A stretch of 64,000 bases of DNA from Flavobacteriales bacterium. Its GTDB lineage: Bacteria; Bacteroidota; Bacteroidia; Flavobacteriales_F; PHOS-HE28. Below the pieces are notes generated by a model. It searched no databases. It was not told the DNA's origin and worked only from the letters and a program-made list of their open reading frames with translations. A program made the position numbers and the translations under genes. Where the stretch lies: contig JAHBUK010000005.1 of the NCBI GenBank assembly GCA_019638115.1, positions 27,111 to 91,110 on the forward strand, read 5' to 3'. This document shows positions 1-10,050 of the stretch, one piece after another; position 1 is the first letter of the stretch, and every line of letters begins with the position of its first letter.

Positions 1-44
1 CAGGATACAGGACACGATCACCCCACAGGAAGAGACCGCCCCCC

Positions 45-266
45 CTATCCCAGAGCTGCACGATCCTTCGGAAAGCTCCAATTGATGGCGGCGTTCAATG
101 AAGCACCGAAAAGTGGCTTGCTTCCGATCCAGTTATCGGCTTCCACGGGCGCCCAGAAAACGAAAGAAGGTGATGTGCCAAGGTCAAGGCCAAGTCCCTT
201 CTTGGTTTCTTGTGCTACCAAGCCATTGGCTGTGACCAGAGCTGCAACGAGGAACAAGGCCCGCAT
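45..266 (-). CDS. Short secreted protein, possibly a frameshifted outer-membrane barrel start
   Basis: A 73-residue frame begins with a clear signal peptide (MRALFLVAALVTANGLVAQ). It continues with glycine/aromatic alternation resembling the first strands of an outer-membrane beta-barrel and stops at TAG 45-47. I chose the Met at 266 because the signal peptide starts there; the frame itself is open further upstream. After the point where this frame stops, another frame of the same strand stays open to the window edge and reads like a further beta-strand (VQLWDRGGGLFLWGDRV). The gene may therefore be longer and frameshifted near positions 60-70, or the window edge may hide an unrelated gene. 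No family is recognised. The secreted nature is well supported; the end of the gene is not. Confidence 0.35.
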   Translation of the reverse strand: MRALFLVAALVTANGLVAQETKKGLGLDLGTSPSFVFWAPVEADNWIGSKPLFGASLNAAINWSFPKDRAALG

Positions 267-423
267 GATGCTCGAAGATAGAGCGAGAGTAAATCCATTG
301 GAGATCTCCACTCCAGTGATAGCCAATGGACGGGTCGTGAGGCCCCTTGAAGCGGAGCGGCCTATGAATTGGCCTCGCGTTCATCCATGAACGCGAGGTA
401 GTTCACGCATTGATACCTCCAGG

Positions 424-2940
424 TCAAGGCGCATGCTGAACAACGATCCGTGCTATCCCGAGGGAAGTGCCTTCCTCTTCTGCAAAGGCGCGCAGGACAT
501 AGAGTCCATTGGCCAGGGTTCGCACATCCAAGGTATTGATCCCAATAGTGCTGCTATAAGCTCGCACAATGCGCCCGCTGCTGTCGCATACATCAAGGCG
601 TATCGCTTTACCGGGTTCCACACCCAGGTCGACTGTGATTGCGCCTTCCGCAGGGTTGGGAAAAACGTTGAAGGTCCCGCTGGTCGTAGGGTGCTGTTCC
701 GCGGCTATGGTCAGGTTGCGCAGCCAGTGCAGGGCGGGCCCTTTGGTCAGCACGATATCGGCCATGCCGTCGCCATCCACATCAATGGGTGTTACCTGCC
801 GTTCGGGTCCTTCATGGATGATCGTTCCGTTAAGCAAGGGGAAGTCGCCTTCGTTGATGTATAAGGTAAGTGCCATGGTGTTCTGGCCCGTCGGTTCCGC
901 ATGAAGGACATCCAGAAGACCATCGCCGTTCATGTCATGTAGAATGGGCCGTACAGTACCTGTGAAGAAGTGCACTGGAGGAGCAAGGTCATCATGGAGC
1001 ACCCGTTGGTGGTGTACCACATTTCCGTCCAAGTTGCTGAAGCGCAACAAGGAAACTGCACCATCGGGATCCACCATGCCCCAGTTGTTTTCGATCCACC
1101 CAAGCTCAAAGTGGTACGGAATGGTGTTCACGGATGTGAATGAAGCATCGCCATTGTTCTTCTTGATGGTGATCCAGTCCGGTGGATATGCCGTTGGCAG
1201 TACCAAAAGGTCATCCAGACCATCACCATCCAGGTCGTGATGGATCGCAAACTCGCGGTCCATCGAGGAGTTCGGCATCAGGTTGAACATCGGGTCCGTA
1301 GTGCGGTCCAACCGCCGGATGAAAGACTCTTGCATGACCGGTCCGGTGACGCGTTGAGAGGAACCTTTGACCACGATATCATCCCATCCATCGTTGTTGA
1401 AGTCCAGAAAGGACCAGCCTCGGATCACATCGATATCGAAAGAGCCCAAAATGTCATTGTTCAAGCATTGGAACTGGGGTACATTGTCAGGGTCGGTGAT
1501 CGCGAAAAAACGGCAGATCGGAAAGGAAGTTCGCCAATCGTTCAAATGGCCAAAAAGCTCCGGTTCGCCATCGTTGTTCAGGTCCAATTCGATCAAGCTC
1601 GTGCTGAGAGTGCCATGATCACCGAGCGTGCTTGTCCAATTGGCATTCGGCAAGCGCAAACGCTTCGGTACGTTCAGTTCCCCGACCTGGAAGGGATCGA
1701 TGGTCATGAGATGTGTCCGCGAACTTGTTCCATTGGAGAGCATGTGGAGGGAACGCTCGCCGTTCGCATTGTCCCTGGCCAACATGCCTCCGGTCAAAGC
1801 ATGGTTCCAGCCGAACAGCGTTTCGTTGGCGAGGAGCGTGGACAAGCCAGTGTCGTAGCGCAAGCGATGAAGCTGGTCATCCTCAGTGATCACGAAAATA
1901 TCGAGGACCTCCTCCACACCCTCGGGACCGAAGGTCCATGAACGTACATGATCGTCCAACGTGATGATGGTATCGATCGACAGCACAGTGAGATCCGTGT
2001 CCACCAGAAAGCGGTACACCACGCCATAACCATGCGCCCAGATCTCCGACCCCGGTATGCCCGGGACATTGCGCACATGCAGACCGTTGATGTGCGTTCC
2101 GAAGTCCAGCCACATGAGCGGACCCATGGCGCCCTCACCCTCGCCAAGCCACAGGGGCAAAGCTCCTCCTGATGCGCGATCCGAGTGAAGGTCCAATAGG
2201 CCGTCGCCGTTGAGGTCCGAAGCGACCACGACCTCACCGCTGGTCAGGCTGGGAACGATCTGCACAGGTTGCCCTGAAGAGTGGGTAACAGCATTCCAAA
2301 ATGCTATGGAGCTGGGCTGAATGGAACGATGGAGCACCAGGTCCAACACGCCATCATTGCTCAGATCGGCCAGGTGTATTCCAGACCAGGAGCCGTTCAA
2401 CGTATGCAGCTGTACCAGTTCACCGTCTTCAAAACGGAACACATCAACGCCCTGGCTTCTACGTGCCAGTATCTCCGCGCGCCCATCTCCGTTGATGTCT
2501 CCCACCTGCACAGCGGTATAGGTCGTACCCATCGCGATCGTGAGCGGTGCGGCGATGCTCCCGCCTCCGAGATTTCGGTACAGTGCTATGCAGCGCGACT
2601 CGAAAAAGAACTCCGGCGAGACTCGTCCAGTGATCAGGTCAGGCAACCCATCTCCATCCACATCGCCCATGGCGAACAGTTCGCGGGGCACTTCGCCTTC
2701 AAGTACGACTTGGCGTTCTTCCGAAGCGCCATCCACCGGTATGGATATCACACGGCCGGCACCGGTGCTGCCGAGGATCACCTCCAGCGATCCATCGCCG
2801 TTCAGGTCCACCAAGATCGGCTCGCGAACCTCGCTGATCAGCGGTGTCAGCAGCACAGGCTCCGCAAAAGGGGACTGCCCGAGGATAGCGATCGGAACAA
2901 GGTGGCACAGCAGTAGTACGAAGGCGGCTAGTTTCTGCAT
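424..2940 (-). CDS. FG-GAP/VCBS repeat protein with T9SS C-terminal sorting domain
   Basis: An 838-residue secreted protein. The N-terminus is a signal peptide (MQKLAAFVLLLCHLVPIAILGQ). The body repeats calcium-loop motifs of the FG-GAP/VCBS type, seen as DLNGDGSLEVILG, DVDGDGLPDLITG, DINGDGRAEILA, DLNGDGLLDLHS, DMNGDGLLDVLH and DVDGDGMADIVL. These are expected to fold into integrin-like beta-propeller blades that bind calcium. The last 80 or so residues (from NVFPNPAEGAITVDLG to the RIVVQHAP end) are a type A T9SS sorting domain, so the protein should cross the outer membrane through the T9SS and be released or anchored at the surface. It stands alone on the minus strand, divergent from icmF. 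The ligand cannot be told from sequence. Confidence 0.85.
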   Translation of the reverse strand: MQKLAAFVLLLCHLVPIAILGQSPFAEPVLLTPLISEVREPILVDLNGDGSLEVILGSTGAGRVISIPVDGASEERQVVLEGEVPRELFAMGDVDGDGLPDLITGRVSPEFFFESRCIALYRNLGGGSIAAPLTIAMGTTYTAVQVGDINGDGRAEILARRSQGVDVFRFEDGELVQLHTLNGSWSGIHLADLSNDGVLDLVLHRSIQPSSIAFWNAVTHSSGQPVQIVPSLTSGEVVVASDLNGDGLLDLHSDRASGGALPLWLGEGEGAMGPLMWLDFGTHINGLHVRNVPGIPGSEIWAHGYGVVYRFLVDTDLTVLSIDTIITLDDHVRSWTFGPEGVEEVLDIFVITEDDQLHRLRYDTGLSTLLANETLFGWNHALTGGMLARDNANGERSLHMLSNGTSSRTHLMTIDPFQVGELNVPKRLRLPNANWTSTLGDHGTLSTSLIELDLNNDGEPELFGHLNDWRTSFPICRFFAITDPDNVPQFQCLNNDILGSFDIDVIRGWSFLDFNNDGWDDIVVKGSSQRVTGPVMQESFIRRLDRTTDPMFNLMPNSSMDREFAIHHDLDGDGLDDLLVLPTAYPPDWITIKKNNGDASFTSVNTIPYHFELGWIENNWGMVDPDGAVSLLRFSNLDGNVVHHQRVLHDDLAPPVHFFTGTVRPILHDMNGDGLLDVLHAEPTGQNTMALTLYINEGDFPLLNGTIIHEGPERQVTPIDVDGDGMADIVLTKGPALHWLRNLTIAAEQHPTTSGTFNVFPNPAEGAITVDLGVEPGKAIRLDVCDSSGRIVRAYSSTIGINTLDVRTLANGLYVLRAFAEEEGTSLGIARIVVQHAP

Positions 2941-3060
2941 GCCATAGGTGAATGTGGTCCACTAACGTCCTTTAGGGGCCAACATTGTGGTCATCTGGAA
3001 TGGTCAGAGTCAGTTATTTGGGGAATATGGCTGCCCGATCCGTCATTCCCGCCCCTCCGG

Positions 3061-3068
3061 TAACTTCG
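3061..3068 (+). promoter_or_regulatory. Possible Bacteroidota -7 box upstream of icmF
   Basis: TAACTTCG lies about 35 bases before the icmF ATG and fits the relaxed TAnnTTnG form of the Bacteroidota housekeeping -7 element. No convincing TTG was found at the expected -33 distance, so this is weak. Confidence 0.3.
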
Positions 3069-3102
3069 CGCCTATCCCGGGCACCAGCCCGCCGCCATAC
3101 CC

Positions 3103-6100
3103 ATGTCCACCTTCGTCCAAGCCGCCCCCTACACGCCGAAACACAAGATCCGTGTTGTAACGGCCGCCTCGCTCTTCGACGGCCACGATGCCGCCATCAA
3201 CATCATGCGGCGCATCATCCAAAGCACCGGCGCCGAGGTGATCCACCTGGGGCACGACCGCAGCGTGGAGGATGTGGTGAACACCGCCATCCAGGAGGAC
3301 GCGCACGCCATCGCGATGACCAGCTACCAGGGCGGGCACAACGAGTACTTCAAGTACATGTTCGACCTGCTGAAGGAGAAGGGCGCGGGGCACATCAAGA
3401 TCTTCGGCGGGGGAGGAGGGACGATCCTGCCCAGCGAGATCGAGGAGCTGCACGCGTACGGCATCACGCGTATCTACCATCCCGACGACGGCCGCGCCAT
3501 GGGCCTGCAAGGCATGATCAACGACCTGCTGGAGAAGGCCGACTTCGACCTGAGCGACAAGGTGAACGGCGAAGCGAAGAAGCTCAGTCCGAACAATTGG
3601 CCGGCCATTGCGAAGCTGATCAGCACGGCGGAGAACCACCCGCAGGTGTTCGAGAAGATCGCCGACGAGATCCACAAGAAGGCCGCCGAGAACAAGGCGC
3701 CGATCCTGGGCATCACCGGCACGGGCGGCGCGGGCAAGAGCAGCATGGTGGACGAGCTGATCCGCCGCTTCATCTTGGATCAACCCACCAAGACCATCGG
3801 AGTTATTTCCGTGGACCCGAGCAAGCGCAAGACGGGCGGCGCGCTGCTGGGCGACCGCATCCGCATGAACAGCATCCGCGGCGAACGTGTGTACATGCGC
3901 AGCCTCGCCACACGCCAGAGCAACCTCGCGCTGAGCAAGCACGTGAAGGAGGCCGTGGAGATCCTGAAGGCCGCGGGCTTCGACCTGATCATCCTCGAAA
4001 CGAGCGGCATCGGCCAGAGCGACACCGAGATCCTGGACCACAGCGATGTCTCGCTCTACATCATGACGCCCGAGTTCGGCGCGGCCACGCAGCTGGAGAA
4101 GATCGACATGCTCGACTTCGCCGATGTGGTGGCCATCAACAAGTTCGACAAGCGCGGCGCCCTCGATGCCCTGCGAGACGTGAAGAAGCAATACAAGAGG
4201 AACCACAACCTGTGGGACGCCAACGACGATGACCTGCCCGTGGTGGGCACCATCGCCAGCCAGTTCAACGATCCCGGCACCAACTCGCTGTACGCACGGC
4301 TGATGAAGAAGATCGCCGAGAAGACTGGCGTGGACTTCGCCAGCACCTTCACCGCGCACGACGAGATGAGCGAGAAGGTGTGGATCATCCCCCCCGCGAA
4401 GAGCAGGTACCTCTCGGAGATCTCAGAGAACAACCGGCGGTATGACGAGCAAGTCCGGCGTCAAGCGTCCATCGCTGACCAACTGTATGGACTCTATTCC
4501 GCTGTGTTGACGTTCGGTGGGCCGGACTTGCTGATTTCTAATTCGCTGATTGCTGATCCGCCTGGCACCAACCTCGGTGCGGAGGCAAATCAGCAATCAG
4601 CAATCAGCAATCTTGTATCGAAATTCGAAGAGATAAGGAAGGACCTCGATCCCCACCTCTGGTCCATGCTCCAGAACTGGAAGGCCGAAGAAGAGAAGTA
4701 CAGCGGCGAGTTCTACACCTACCAGGTTCGCGGCAAGGAGATCAAAGTCCCCAACCACACCGAGAGCCTCTCTCACCTGAAGATCCCGAAGGTGGCGCTG
4801 CCCAAGTTCAAGAGCTGGGGCGACAAGGTGCGCTGGGCCATGCAGGAGAACACGCCCGGCTTCTACCCCTACACCGCGGGCATCTATCCCTTCAAGCGCA
4901 CCGGCGAGGACCCCGCGCGGATGTTCGCCGGCGAGGGCGGCCCGGAGCGGACGAATAAGCGCTTCCACTACGTGAGCCAGGGCATGCCCGCCAAACGCCT
5001 CAGCACGGCCTTCGACAGCGTCACGCTCTACGGCAACGACCCCGGCCGTCGTCCGGACATCTACGGCAAGGTGGGCAACAGCGGCGTGAGCATCTGCTGC
5101 CTCGACGATGCCAAGAAGCTCTACAGCGGCTTCGACCTCACCGCGCCCAACACCAGCGTGAGCATGACCATCAACGGTCCCGCGCCCATGCTGCTCGGCT
5201 TCTTCATGAACGCCGCGATCGATCAGAACTGCGAGAAATACATTCGTTCCAACGGGCTTGAATCACTCGTTGAGGAGAAGATCAAGGCCCGTTGGAACTC
5301 AATTGCTGATCCGAAGTCAATTGCTGATTCGCTAATTGCTGATTCGCCTCGCGGTGCAGCAATCAGCAATCAGCAATTAGGAATCCGCCCGAAATATCAT
5401 GGTACGATACCAGAGGGCAACGATGGATTAGGTCTGCTGTTGTTGGGGATCTCCGGTGATCAAGTCTTGCCAAGGGAGGTCTATGAGAAGATCAAAGCCG
5501 ACACCCTCGCACAGGTCCGTGGCACCGTCCAAGCCGACATCCTCAAGGAAGACCAGGCGCAGAACACCTGCATCTTCAGCACCGAGTTCGCGCTGCGGTT
5601 GATGGGCGACGTGCAGCAGTACTTCATCGACAAGAAGGTCCGCAACTTCTACAGCGTCAGCATCAGCGGCTACCACATCGCGGAGGCCGGCGCCAACCCC
5701 ATCAGCCAGCTCGCCTTCACCCTGGCCAACGGCTTCACCTACGTGGAGTACTACCTCAGCCGGGGCATGGACATCAACGCCTTCGCGCCCAACCTGAGCT
5801 TCTTCTTCAGCAACGGCATGGACCCCGAGTACGCCGTGATGGGCCGCGTGGCGCGCCGCCTCTGGGCCAAGGCGCTGAAGCACCGCTACGGCGCCGACGA
5901 GCGCAGCCAGATGCTCAAGTACCACATCCAGACCAGCGGCCGCAGCCTCCATGCGCAGGAGATCGACTTCAACGACATCCGCACCACGTTGCAGGCGCTC
6001 TACGCCATCTACGACAACTGCAACAGCCTGCACACCAACGCCTACGACGAGGCCATCACCACGCCCACGGAGGAAAGCGTGCGCCGCGCCATGGCCATCC

Positions 6101-6618
6101 AGCTCATCATCAACCGCGAGCTCGGCCTGGCCAAGAACGAGAACCCGCTGCAAGGCAGCTTCATCATCGAGGAGCTCACTGATCTGGTGGAAGAAGCCGT
6201 GCTCAGCGAGTTCGACCGCATCACCGAACGCGGCGGCGTGCTGGGCGCCATGGAGACCATGTACCAGCGCAGCCGCATCCAAGAGGAGAGCCTCTATTAT
6301 GAAACGCTGAAGCACACCGGCGAATACCCGATCATCGGCGTGAACACCTTCCTCAGCAGCAAGGGCTCACCCACCATCCTGCCCAAGGAGGTGATCCGCG
6401 CCACCGAGGAGGAGAAGGAGGCGCAGATCGCGACGGTGGAGAACCTGCGCGTGGCCTATAGCGAGGAAGCGGCGAAGGCGATCAAGGATCTTCAGCAAGC
6501 CGCCATCCGCAACGAGAACATGTTCGAGGTGCTGATGGAGGCAACGAAGTACTGTTCGCTTGGGCAGCTCACTGCGGCGATGTTCGAGGTGGGGGGGCAG
6601 TACCGGAGGAATATGTAG
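3103..6618 (+). CDS. icmF: Fused isobutyryl-CoA mutase (IcmF), adenosylcobalamin-dependent
   Basis: A 1171-residue fusion that interconverts isobutyryl-CoA and n-butyryl-CoA. The N-terminal part (about residues 15-150) is a B12-binding domain with the D-x-H segment DGHDAA and a GGGGGT turn. Next comes a MeaB/ArgK-type GTPase chaperone with P-loop [12 protein letters not shown] near residue 203 and NKFD near residue 346. The C-terminal half is the methylmalonyl-CoA mutase-type barrel ([44 protein letters not shown]). B12, chaperone and mutase domains in one chain define IcmF rather than MutA/MutB. Two stretches, about residues 476-504 and 733-762, are translated heptamer-repeat insertions (Ile/Ala/Asp/Ser/Asn-rich) that keep the frame. 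Both fall in linker-like positions, so activity may be retained, but this is inferred. Start ATG 3103. Confidence 0.95.
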   Translation: MSTFVQAAPYTPKHKIRVVTAASLFDGHDAAINIMRRIIQSTGAEVIHLGHDRSVEDVVNTAIQEDAHAIAMTSYQGGHNEYFKYMFDLLKEKGAGHIKIFGGGGGTILPSEIEELHAYGITRIYHPDDGRAMGLQGMINDLLEKADFDLSDKVNGEAKKLSPNNWPAIAKLISTAENHPQVFEKIADEIHKKAAENKAPILGITGTGGAGKSSMVDELIRRFILDQPTKTIGVISVDPSKRKTGGALLGDRIRMNSIRGERVYMRSLATRQSNLALSKHVKEAVEILKAAGFDLIILETSGIGQSDTEILDHSDVSLYIMTPEFGAATQLEKIDMLDFADVVAINKFDKRGALDALRDVKKQYKRNHNLWDANDDDLPVVGTIASQFNDPGTNSLYARLMKKIAEKTGVDFASTFTAHDEMSEKVWIIPPAKSRYLSEISENNRRYDEQVRRQASIADQLYGLYSAVLTFGGPDLLISNSLIADPPGTNLGAEANQQSAISNLVSKFEEIRKDLDPHLWSMLQNWKAEEEKYSGEFYTYQVRGKEIKVPNHTESLSHLKIPKVALPKFKSWGDKVRWAMQENTPGFYPYTAGIYPFKRTGEDPARMFAGEGGPERTNKRFHYVSQGMPAKRLSTAFDSVTLYGNDPGRRPDIYGKVGNSGVSICCLDDAKKLYSGFDLTAPNTSVSMTINGPAPMLLGFFMNAAIDQNCEKYIRSNGLESLVEEKIKARWNSIADPKSIADSLIADSPRGAAISNQQLGIRPKYHGTIPEGNDGLGLLLLGISGDQVLPREVYEKIKADTLAQVRGTVQADILKEDQAQNTCIFSTEFALRLMGDVQQYFIDKKVRNFYSVSISGYHIAEAGANPISQLAFTLANGFTYVEYYLSRGMDINAFAPNLSFFFSNGMDPEYAVMGRVARRLWAKALKHRYGADERSQMLKYHIQTSGRSLHAQEIDFNDIRTTLQALYAIYDNCNSLHTNAYDEAITTPTEESVRRAMAIQLIINRELGLAKNENPLQGSFIIEELTDLVEEAVLSEFDRITERGGVLGAMETMYQRSRIQEESLYYETLKHTGEYPIIGVNTFLSSKGSPTILPKEVIRATEEEKEAQIATVENLRVAYSEEAAKAIKDLQQAAIRNENMFEVLMEATKYCSLGQLTAAMFEVGGQYRRNM
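4528..4612. repeat. Heptamer inverted array inside icmF (array 1)
   Basis: The left arm is built of degenerate GATTGCT-type heptamers (about 4528-4558). The right arm carries three AATCAGC units in opposite orientation (about 4588-4612). The loop between them contains GCACC...GGTGC, so the whole can fold as one long hairpin. It is translated in frame within icmF and is poorer in G+C than the surrounding gene. Confidence 0.75.
5299..5386. repeat. Heptamer inverted array inside icmF (array 2)
   Basis: The left arm has repeated AATTGCTGAT blocks (5300-5345) and the right arm has CAGCAAT units (about 5356-5380) in opposite orientation around a GC-rich loop. It uses the same heptamer as array 1, about 700 bases upstream in the same gene, and is again translated in frame. 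Confidence 0.75.
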
Positions 6619-6943
6619 GTCTTGAGGGCGTACCGGCGCTCAAGAGCAGCGCCGTCGGGCCATACGCTTTAGCCGGCTTGTCGCGGCCAGCGGTCGCGGC
6701 GCTGCGGTGGCTTCCGTTGGTCGCCTCCTCGCAGCACGCACCCGCAAGGCCGCTGCGGCGCCGGGCTGCCGCTGCTGTCCCTTACGCGGAGCCAGGATTT
6801 GCCTTGTTCTGGAGCTCTGCTGCCCTGCTAATTGTCACATGGAGCGCACGGTCCTTTGCATCTCCCTTGACCCACCGCGGACCAAGCAAAATCCCCTTCT
6901 TCACGAGTAGCTCATCGAACGCGGCTTGCTCGCGAACCGTTGC
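6619..6943. other. Intergenic region without a supported gene
   Basis: The first 170 bases are GC-rich with several short dyads (GCGCT/AGCGC type), and the remainder is plain. The open frames here lack coding character. It separates icmF from the convergent restriction-modification operon and probably holds the transcription ends of both. Confidence 0.5.
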
Positions 6944-7495
6944 CTAGTGTCCGTAATACAAGGCTGCCAGCTCTTCCTTGCCGCTAGAGAACCCGCCAAT
7001 TGCATGTACCATCATGACCGACAAACTGTCGACCTTCAGAATGACTTCCATCTCCGTGTCGCCGAACTTCCCAATACCATCCCTGTACCCAGCAATACGG
7101 TCCTTAAAATGTCGGCAACTCCGCTTGAACTTTGTGTCCTTGTATAGAGCATGGAGGTTTACAATTACGGCCTCGTTTGGAGGTCTAAAGCCGAAAATGA
7201 ATCCATGCTTACCAGGCGCGGGAACACCCCCATGAATGCCTGCGGCTACTTCAAAGTCAATGGACCACGCGGAGTATGTTTCCTCCAGAGCATAGTTGGT
7301 CGCCAGCTTCCACAGATCTGCCTTGGCAATAGCGATACGACGATAGCACTTCTTGTTCGCTTTCTTGGCATGTTCAGGGAGTTCATCACGAAGCGCGATG
7401 AGTCGATTGGCTATTCTTGTCTTCTTAACCCCAACCCCTTTACGCTGCCAGTCGTTGACTGCTTGTAGCAGATCTAAGCTATAGAACTCGGCCAT
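6944..7495 (-). CDS. Unknown protein, third gene of the restriction-modification operon
   Basis: A 183-residue soluble protein with no signal peptide or membrane segment. Its start lies 22 bases downstream of the PstI-like endonuclease stop, on the same strand, so it is probably cotranscribed. The N-terminus is helical and rich in Lys/Arg (KKTRIANRLIALRDELPEHAKKANKKCYRR). The middle has a Gly/Phe/Pro segment (GKHGFIFGFRPPNEAVIVN) and the C-terminal part looks like alternating strand and helix. I do not recognise a family. Codon use resembles the adjacent restriction genes more than icmF. Position suggests a role linked to restriction, such as a control, accessory or anti-self-damage protein, but this is inference only. 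Confidence 0.6.
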   Translation of the reverse strand: MAEFYSLDLLQAVNDWQRKGVGVKKTRIANRLIALRDELPEHAKKANKKCYRRIAIAKADLWKLATNYALEETYSAWSIDFEVAAGIHGGVPAPGKHGFIFGFRPPNEAVIVNLHALYKDTKFKRSCRHFKDRIAGYRDGIGKFGDTEMEVILKVDSLSVMMVHAIGGFSSGKEELAALYYGH

Positions 7496-7517
7496 GAGTC
7501 GATCAACATTAATATAA

Positions 7518-8522
7518 TCAATACTTGGGTATTACATCCGGATATGGGCCTAGGAACCGCTCCCCATTGAAGTGGATCATGTGCTCCGGTTCATCCGCGA
7601 GCCAAACTTCCGACTCCCAAGAAATTTCAGCGATGTACCTGCGGAAGTCGTTTCTGCCCATGAAGGCCGTGACAAAGACCAACCCGGGCCGTGAGCCTGC
7701 AAAGAGGCGCTGGAGTTCGACACGTCGTTTGCCGTCGATCGGGCCTGCTGTGGTGACGGCTTCGATCAATAGCAGCCAGTCCTTCTTGAGGTAGTGAACC
7801 ACCACATCGGGCATCTTGGCCGGAGCAGGGACCTTGATACCCAAGGCCGCTAACGCAGGCTTCTCGAACACGCCGAATTTGCTCTCCGTGTCGCCCACGT
7901 ACAGGATGACACCACCTGGCACGAATCGTGGGCAGAATTCTTCGATGATGTGCTTCATCAAGGGGTTCTGTCCGCCTGGTGATAGTGTCACTGCCTCGCC
8001 GTTCGGCAGTGTTACAGGTATGCGTCGTGACGCGCGGTGGCGATTGAGTTCGTTGCGGATCTTCTCAACCCGTTCGAGGTAATCCGTGAGCTTCTGTTGC
8101 CAGTTCTTGGTTCGATAAGAGCGCAGCAAAGCCAAGGCATTGTCCTCGATCTGATAGACGGTCTTGCCGCTGTTGGTAGGGCGGTCAGGGTCGTCCGGGT
8201 TGCGCACCAAGAGAGCATGTTCCACGAAGAACTTGACAGCGTCATCGCGGATGGTCTCCCGGGTGTTCGGCGCGTACTTCACACCATACGACTGGTCGAT
8301 GAACGCGATGATCGGCGTAATGCCACGCAAAGGTGCTGTCGCTTCTGACCATGCCTTGTCGGGGTCAAGGTCGAGCATGGCTAGCAAGGTGTAGGCAGCG
8401 GCTTCGTTGGTCTGCTTGCCCGTGAAGCCAAGACGCTTCAGGATGCCGATCGCTTCGCGCAGGCGGCGTTCCGTTGGAGGTACCGAAGGCTCGAAGAGTT
8501 CCCAGTTATCTTCCAAGCTCAT
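7518..8522 (-). CDS. BsuBI/PstI-family type II restriction endonuclease
   Basis: A 334-residue protein matching the BsuBI/PstI endonuclease family, whose named members cut CTGCAG. The N-terminal part (about 1-150) is a helical winged-helix-like region (LREAIGILKRLGFTGKQTNE). The C-terminal part holds the catalytic region: PDVVVHY at residue 238, IEAV with Glu254, a GPxxxxRR segment near 260-267, and the family signature VWLADEPEH at about 306-314. The gene overlaps the methyltransferase gene by 17 bases, as expected for a type II pair. The recognition site is presumed to be CTGCAG by family only. A 138-residue protein at 15007-15423 is homologous to its last 97 residues. Confidence 0.9.
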   Translation of the reverse strand: MSLEDNWELFEPSVPPTERRLREAIGILKRLGFTGKQTNEAAAYTLLAMLDLDPDKAWSEATAPLRGITPIIAFIDQSYGVKYAPNTRETIRDDAVKFFVEHALLVRNPDDPDRPTNSGKTVYQIEDNALALLRSYRTKNWQQKLTDYLERVEKIRNELNRHRASRRIPVTLPNGEAVTLSPGGQNPLMKHIIEEFCPRFVPGGVILYVGDTESKFGVFEKPALAALGIKVPAPAKMPDVVVHYLKKDWLLLIEAVTTAGPIDGKRRVELQRLFAGSRPGLVFVTAFMGRNDFRRYIAEISWESEVWLADEPEHMIHFNGERFLGPYPDVIPKY

Positions 8523-10050
8523 GCTCTACCAATTGGTCAATAGTGTTCTGGTCCATCGGTTCGGCCTTCACAAGCGAACCGATGCGCTCCAAGGTAGTCT
8601 TAGCCGGATAGGGAAGTGTTCGAAGGTCGGTCGCATTCACCTGGGTGTGCCCACTGAAGCGACGGAAGTGTTGGTCCACGACAGTCGAATTCAAATAGGC
8701 GGCAAGTCCTTTTGCCAAGGTCATGTCCAATCCAGCGCCGTTCTGATGGAAGTAGTTCAGATGGTTCTCGAAGCCGACCTCAGCCGCATCAATGCGTTCC
8801 GGGTCATAGATGCAGGCCACTATGCGGCGACGTTCCTCTTTCGATGAGAATCTCTTCACAAGCACGTAGGTGCCCCGTGGGACCATCAGCGACTTCGTGG
8901 CCGGTTCTGAAACGATCGCATTGGGCTTTCGACCATTCTCGATGGGCCATGAGATGTAGCCCTTGTCGAAGTGCGTGGAGTAGATGAGCGGAACGGTGTT
9001 CGAGGCTGGTTCCTGTACGATGAACTCCTCAGCCCTGAAGTCCACCACGCGCCCCGTTGATACCGTCAATCCAAGGTCCTTTAGCCCTGTACGGATCTCA
9101 CGAACGATACCTGCCGCCCTGCTCTGGTCCTCGTTCGTTTCCAAATGGATCATAAGCTCGGGATCGGCAGGGTCGATCACTTCGCTCATTGGGACGTTCC
9201 GCGAAGTCACTTGGTCACCAGCGCGACCGCTGCTGCTGCTAACGACCAAGTCTTTCGGCACTGGCTTGCCAACGACAACATGGAAGATGACATTCTCTTG
9301 AAGCACTTTGTCTCCCTTGAATGCTGCGGTCCGTGAGTCGAACAGATGCAGCCTTTGCAGGGCGGTTCGCTTCAGGAGGTCTTCTCGGAAAGGCCGGAAG
9401 TATGGTCCGTTGCAGAAGCTTCTTGGTGTGATGGCCACAAGCTCACCGCCGGGTTCCATCAGGCGGATCATGAGTGCGACAAACCCGGTGTAGAGGTTGC
9501 TTGTCTCGATACCCACCGAGCGCAGGGAAGACCTGAATTGCGATGCGCTACTGATCTTACGGTAAGGCGGATTGACGATGGCAGTGGTGAAGCTGGTCCG
9601 GTCGCTTGCGAAGAGGTCATCGCGCAACATTCCTGCTGCACTTTCAATGAAGTCCTCAGCGCAGATGTTGTACTCGAATCCAACCCCTTTCGCGGCACAG
9701 AGGTCTTCGCAATCCATCAGCGTGGCGCGCAGACGTTCGAGCATGAGCGGGTCTAGCTCGTAGACCGTTACGCTTATCTGTTCCGGCCGCTTTTTGTCGG
9801 AGAGTAGACGATGGACAAGAGCTTGGGTCAGCGCACCGGAGCCAGCACCCGCATCGAGCAGCTTAACATGTTTCCGGTCAGTCTTGAACATCGATGCCAT
9901 CAACTCCGCTGTGGGCGCAGGTGTCAAGAACTGCCCAAGCGCGGACTTGCGAGTGCGATCAGCGAGCGCCTCGTCAACGTCCACTTCAGCGACATCCAAG
10001 CTGCTTACAACAGCATCCAATTCCTCCAGACGTTCTACTCTTCTTGCCAT
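8506..10050 (-). CDS. N6-adenine DNA methyltransferase of the PstI-type restriction system
   Basis: A 514-residue SAM-dependent methyltransferase. Motif I is seen as LLDAGAGSGALTQALV after a QFLTP segment. The adenine-specific catalytic motif IV is NPPYRKI at about residue 170. The C-terminal half is the target-recognition region, including a segment with Gln/Asn and aromatic residues (YFHQNGAGLDMTLAKG). It should methylate the adenine in the same site cut by the downstream endonuclease and so protect self DNA. It is the first gene of a three-gene minus-strand operon; the endonuclease start overlaps its end, so the methylase is made first. Start ATG 10050 is preceded by an intergenic region without another gene. 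Confidence 0.9.
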   Translation of the reverse strand: MARRVERLEELDAVVSSLDVAEVDVDEALADRTRKSALGQFLTPAPTAELMASMFKTDRKHVKLLDAGAGSGALTQALVHRLLSDKKRPEQISVTVYELDPLMLERLRATLMDCEDLCAAKGVGFEYNICAEDFIESAAGMLRDDLFASDRTSFTTAIVNPPYRKISSASQFRSSLRSVGIETSNLYTGFVALMIRLMEPGGELVAITPRSFCNGPYFRPFREDLLKRTALQRLHLFDSRTAAFKGDKVLQENVIFHVVVGKPVPKDLVVSSSSGRAGDQVTSRNVPMSEVIDPADPELMIHLETNEDQSRAAGIVREIRTGLKDLGLTVSTGRVVDFRAEEFIVQEPASNTVPLIYSTHFDKGYISWPIENGRKPNAIVSEPATKSLMVPRGTYVLVKRFSSKEERRRIVACIYDPERIDAAEVGFENHLNYFHQNGAGLDMTLAKGLAAYLNSTVVDQHFRRFSGHTQVNATDLRTLPYPAKTTLERIGSLVKAEPMDQNTIDQLVEHELGR

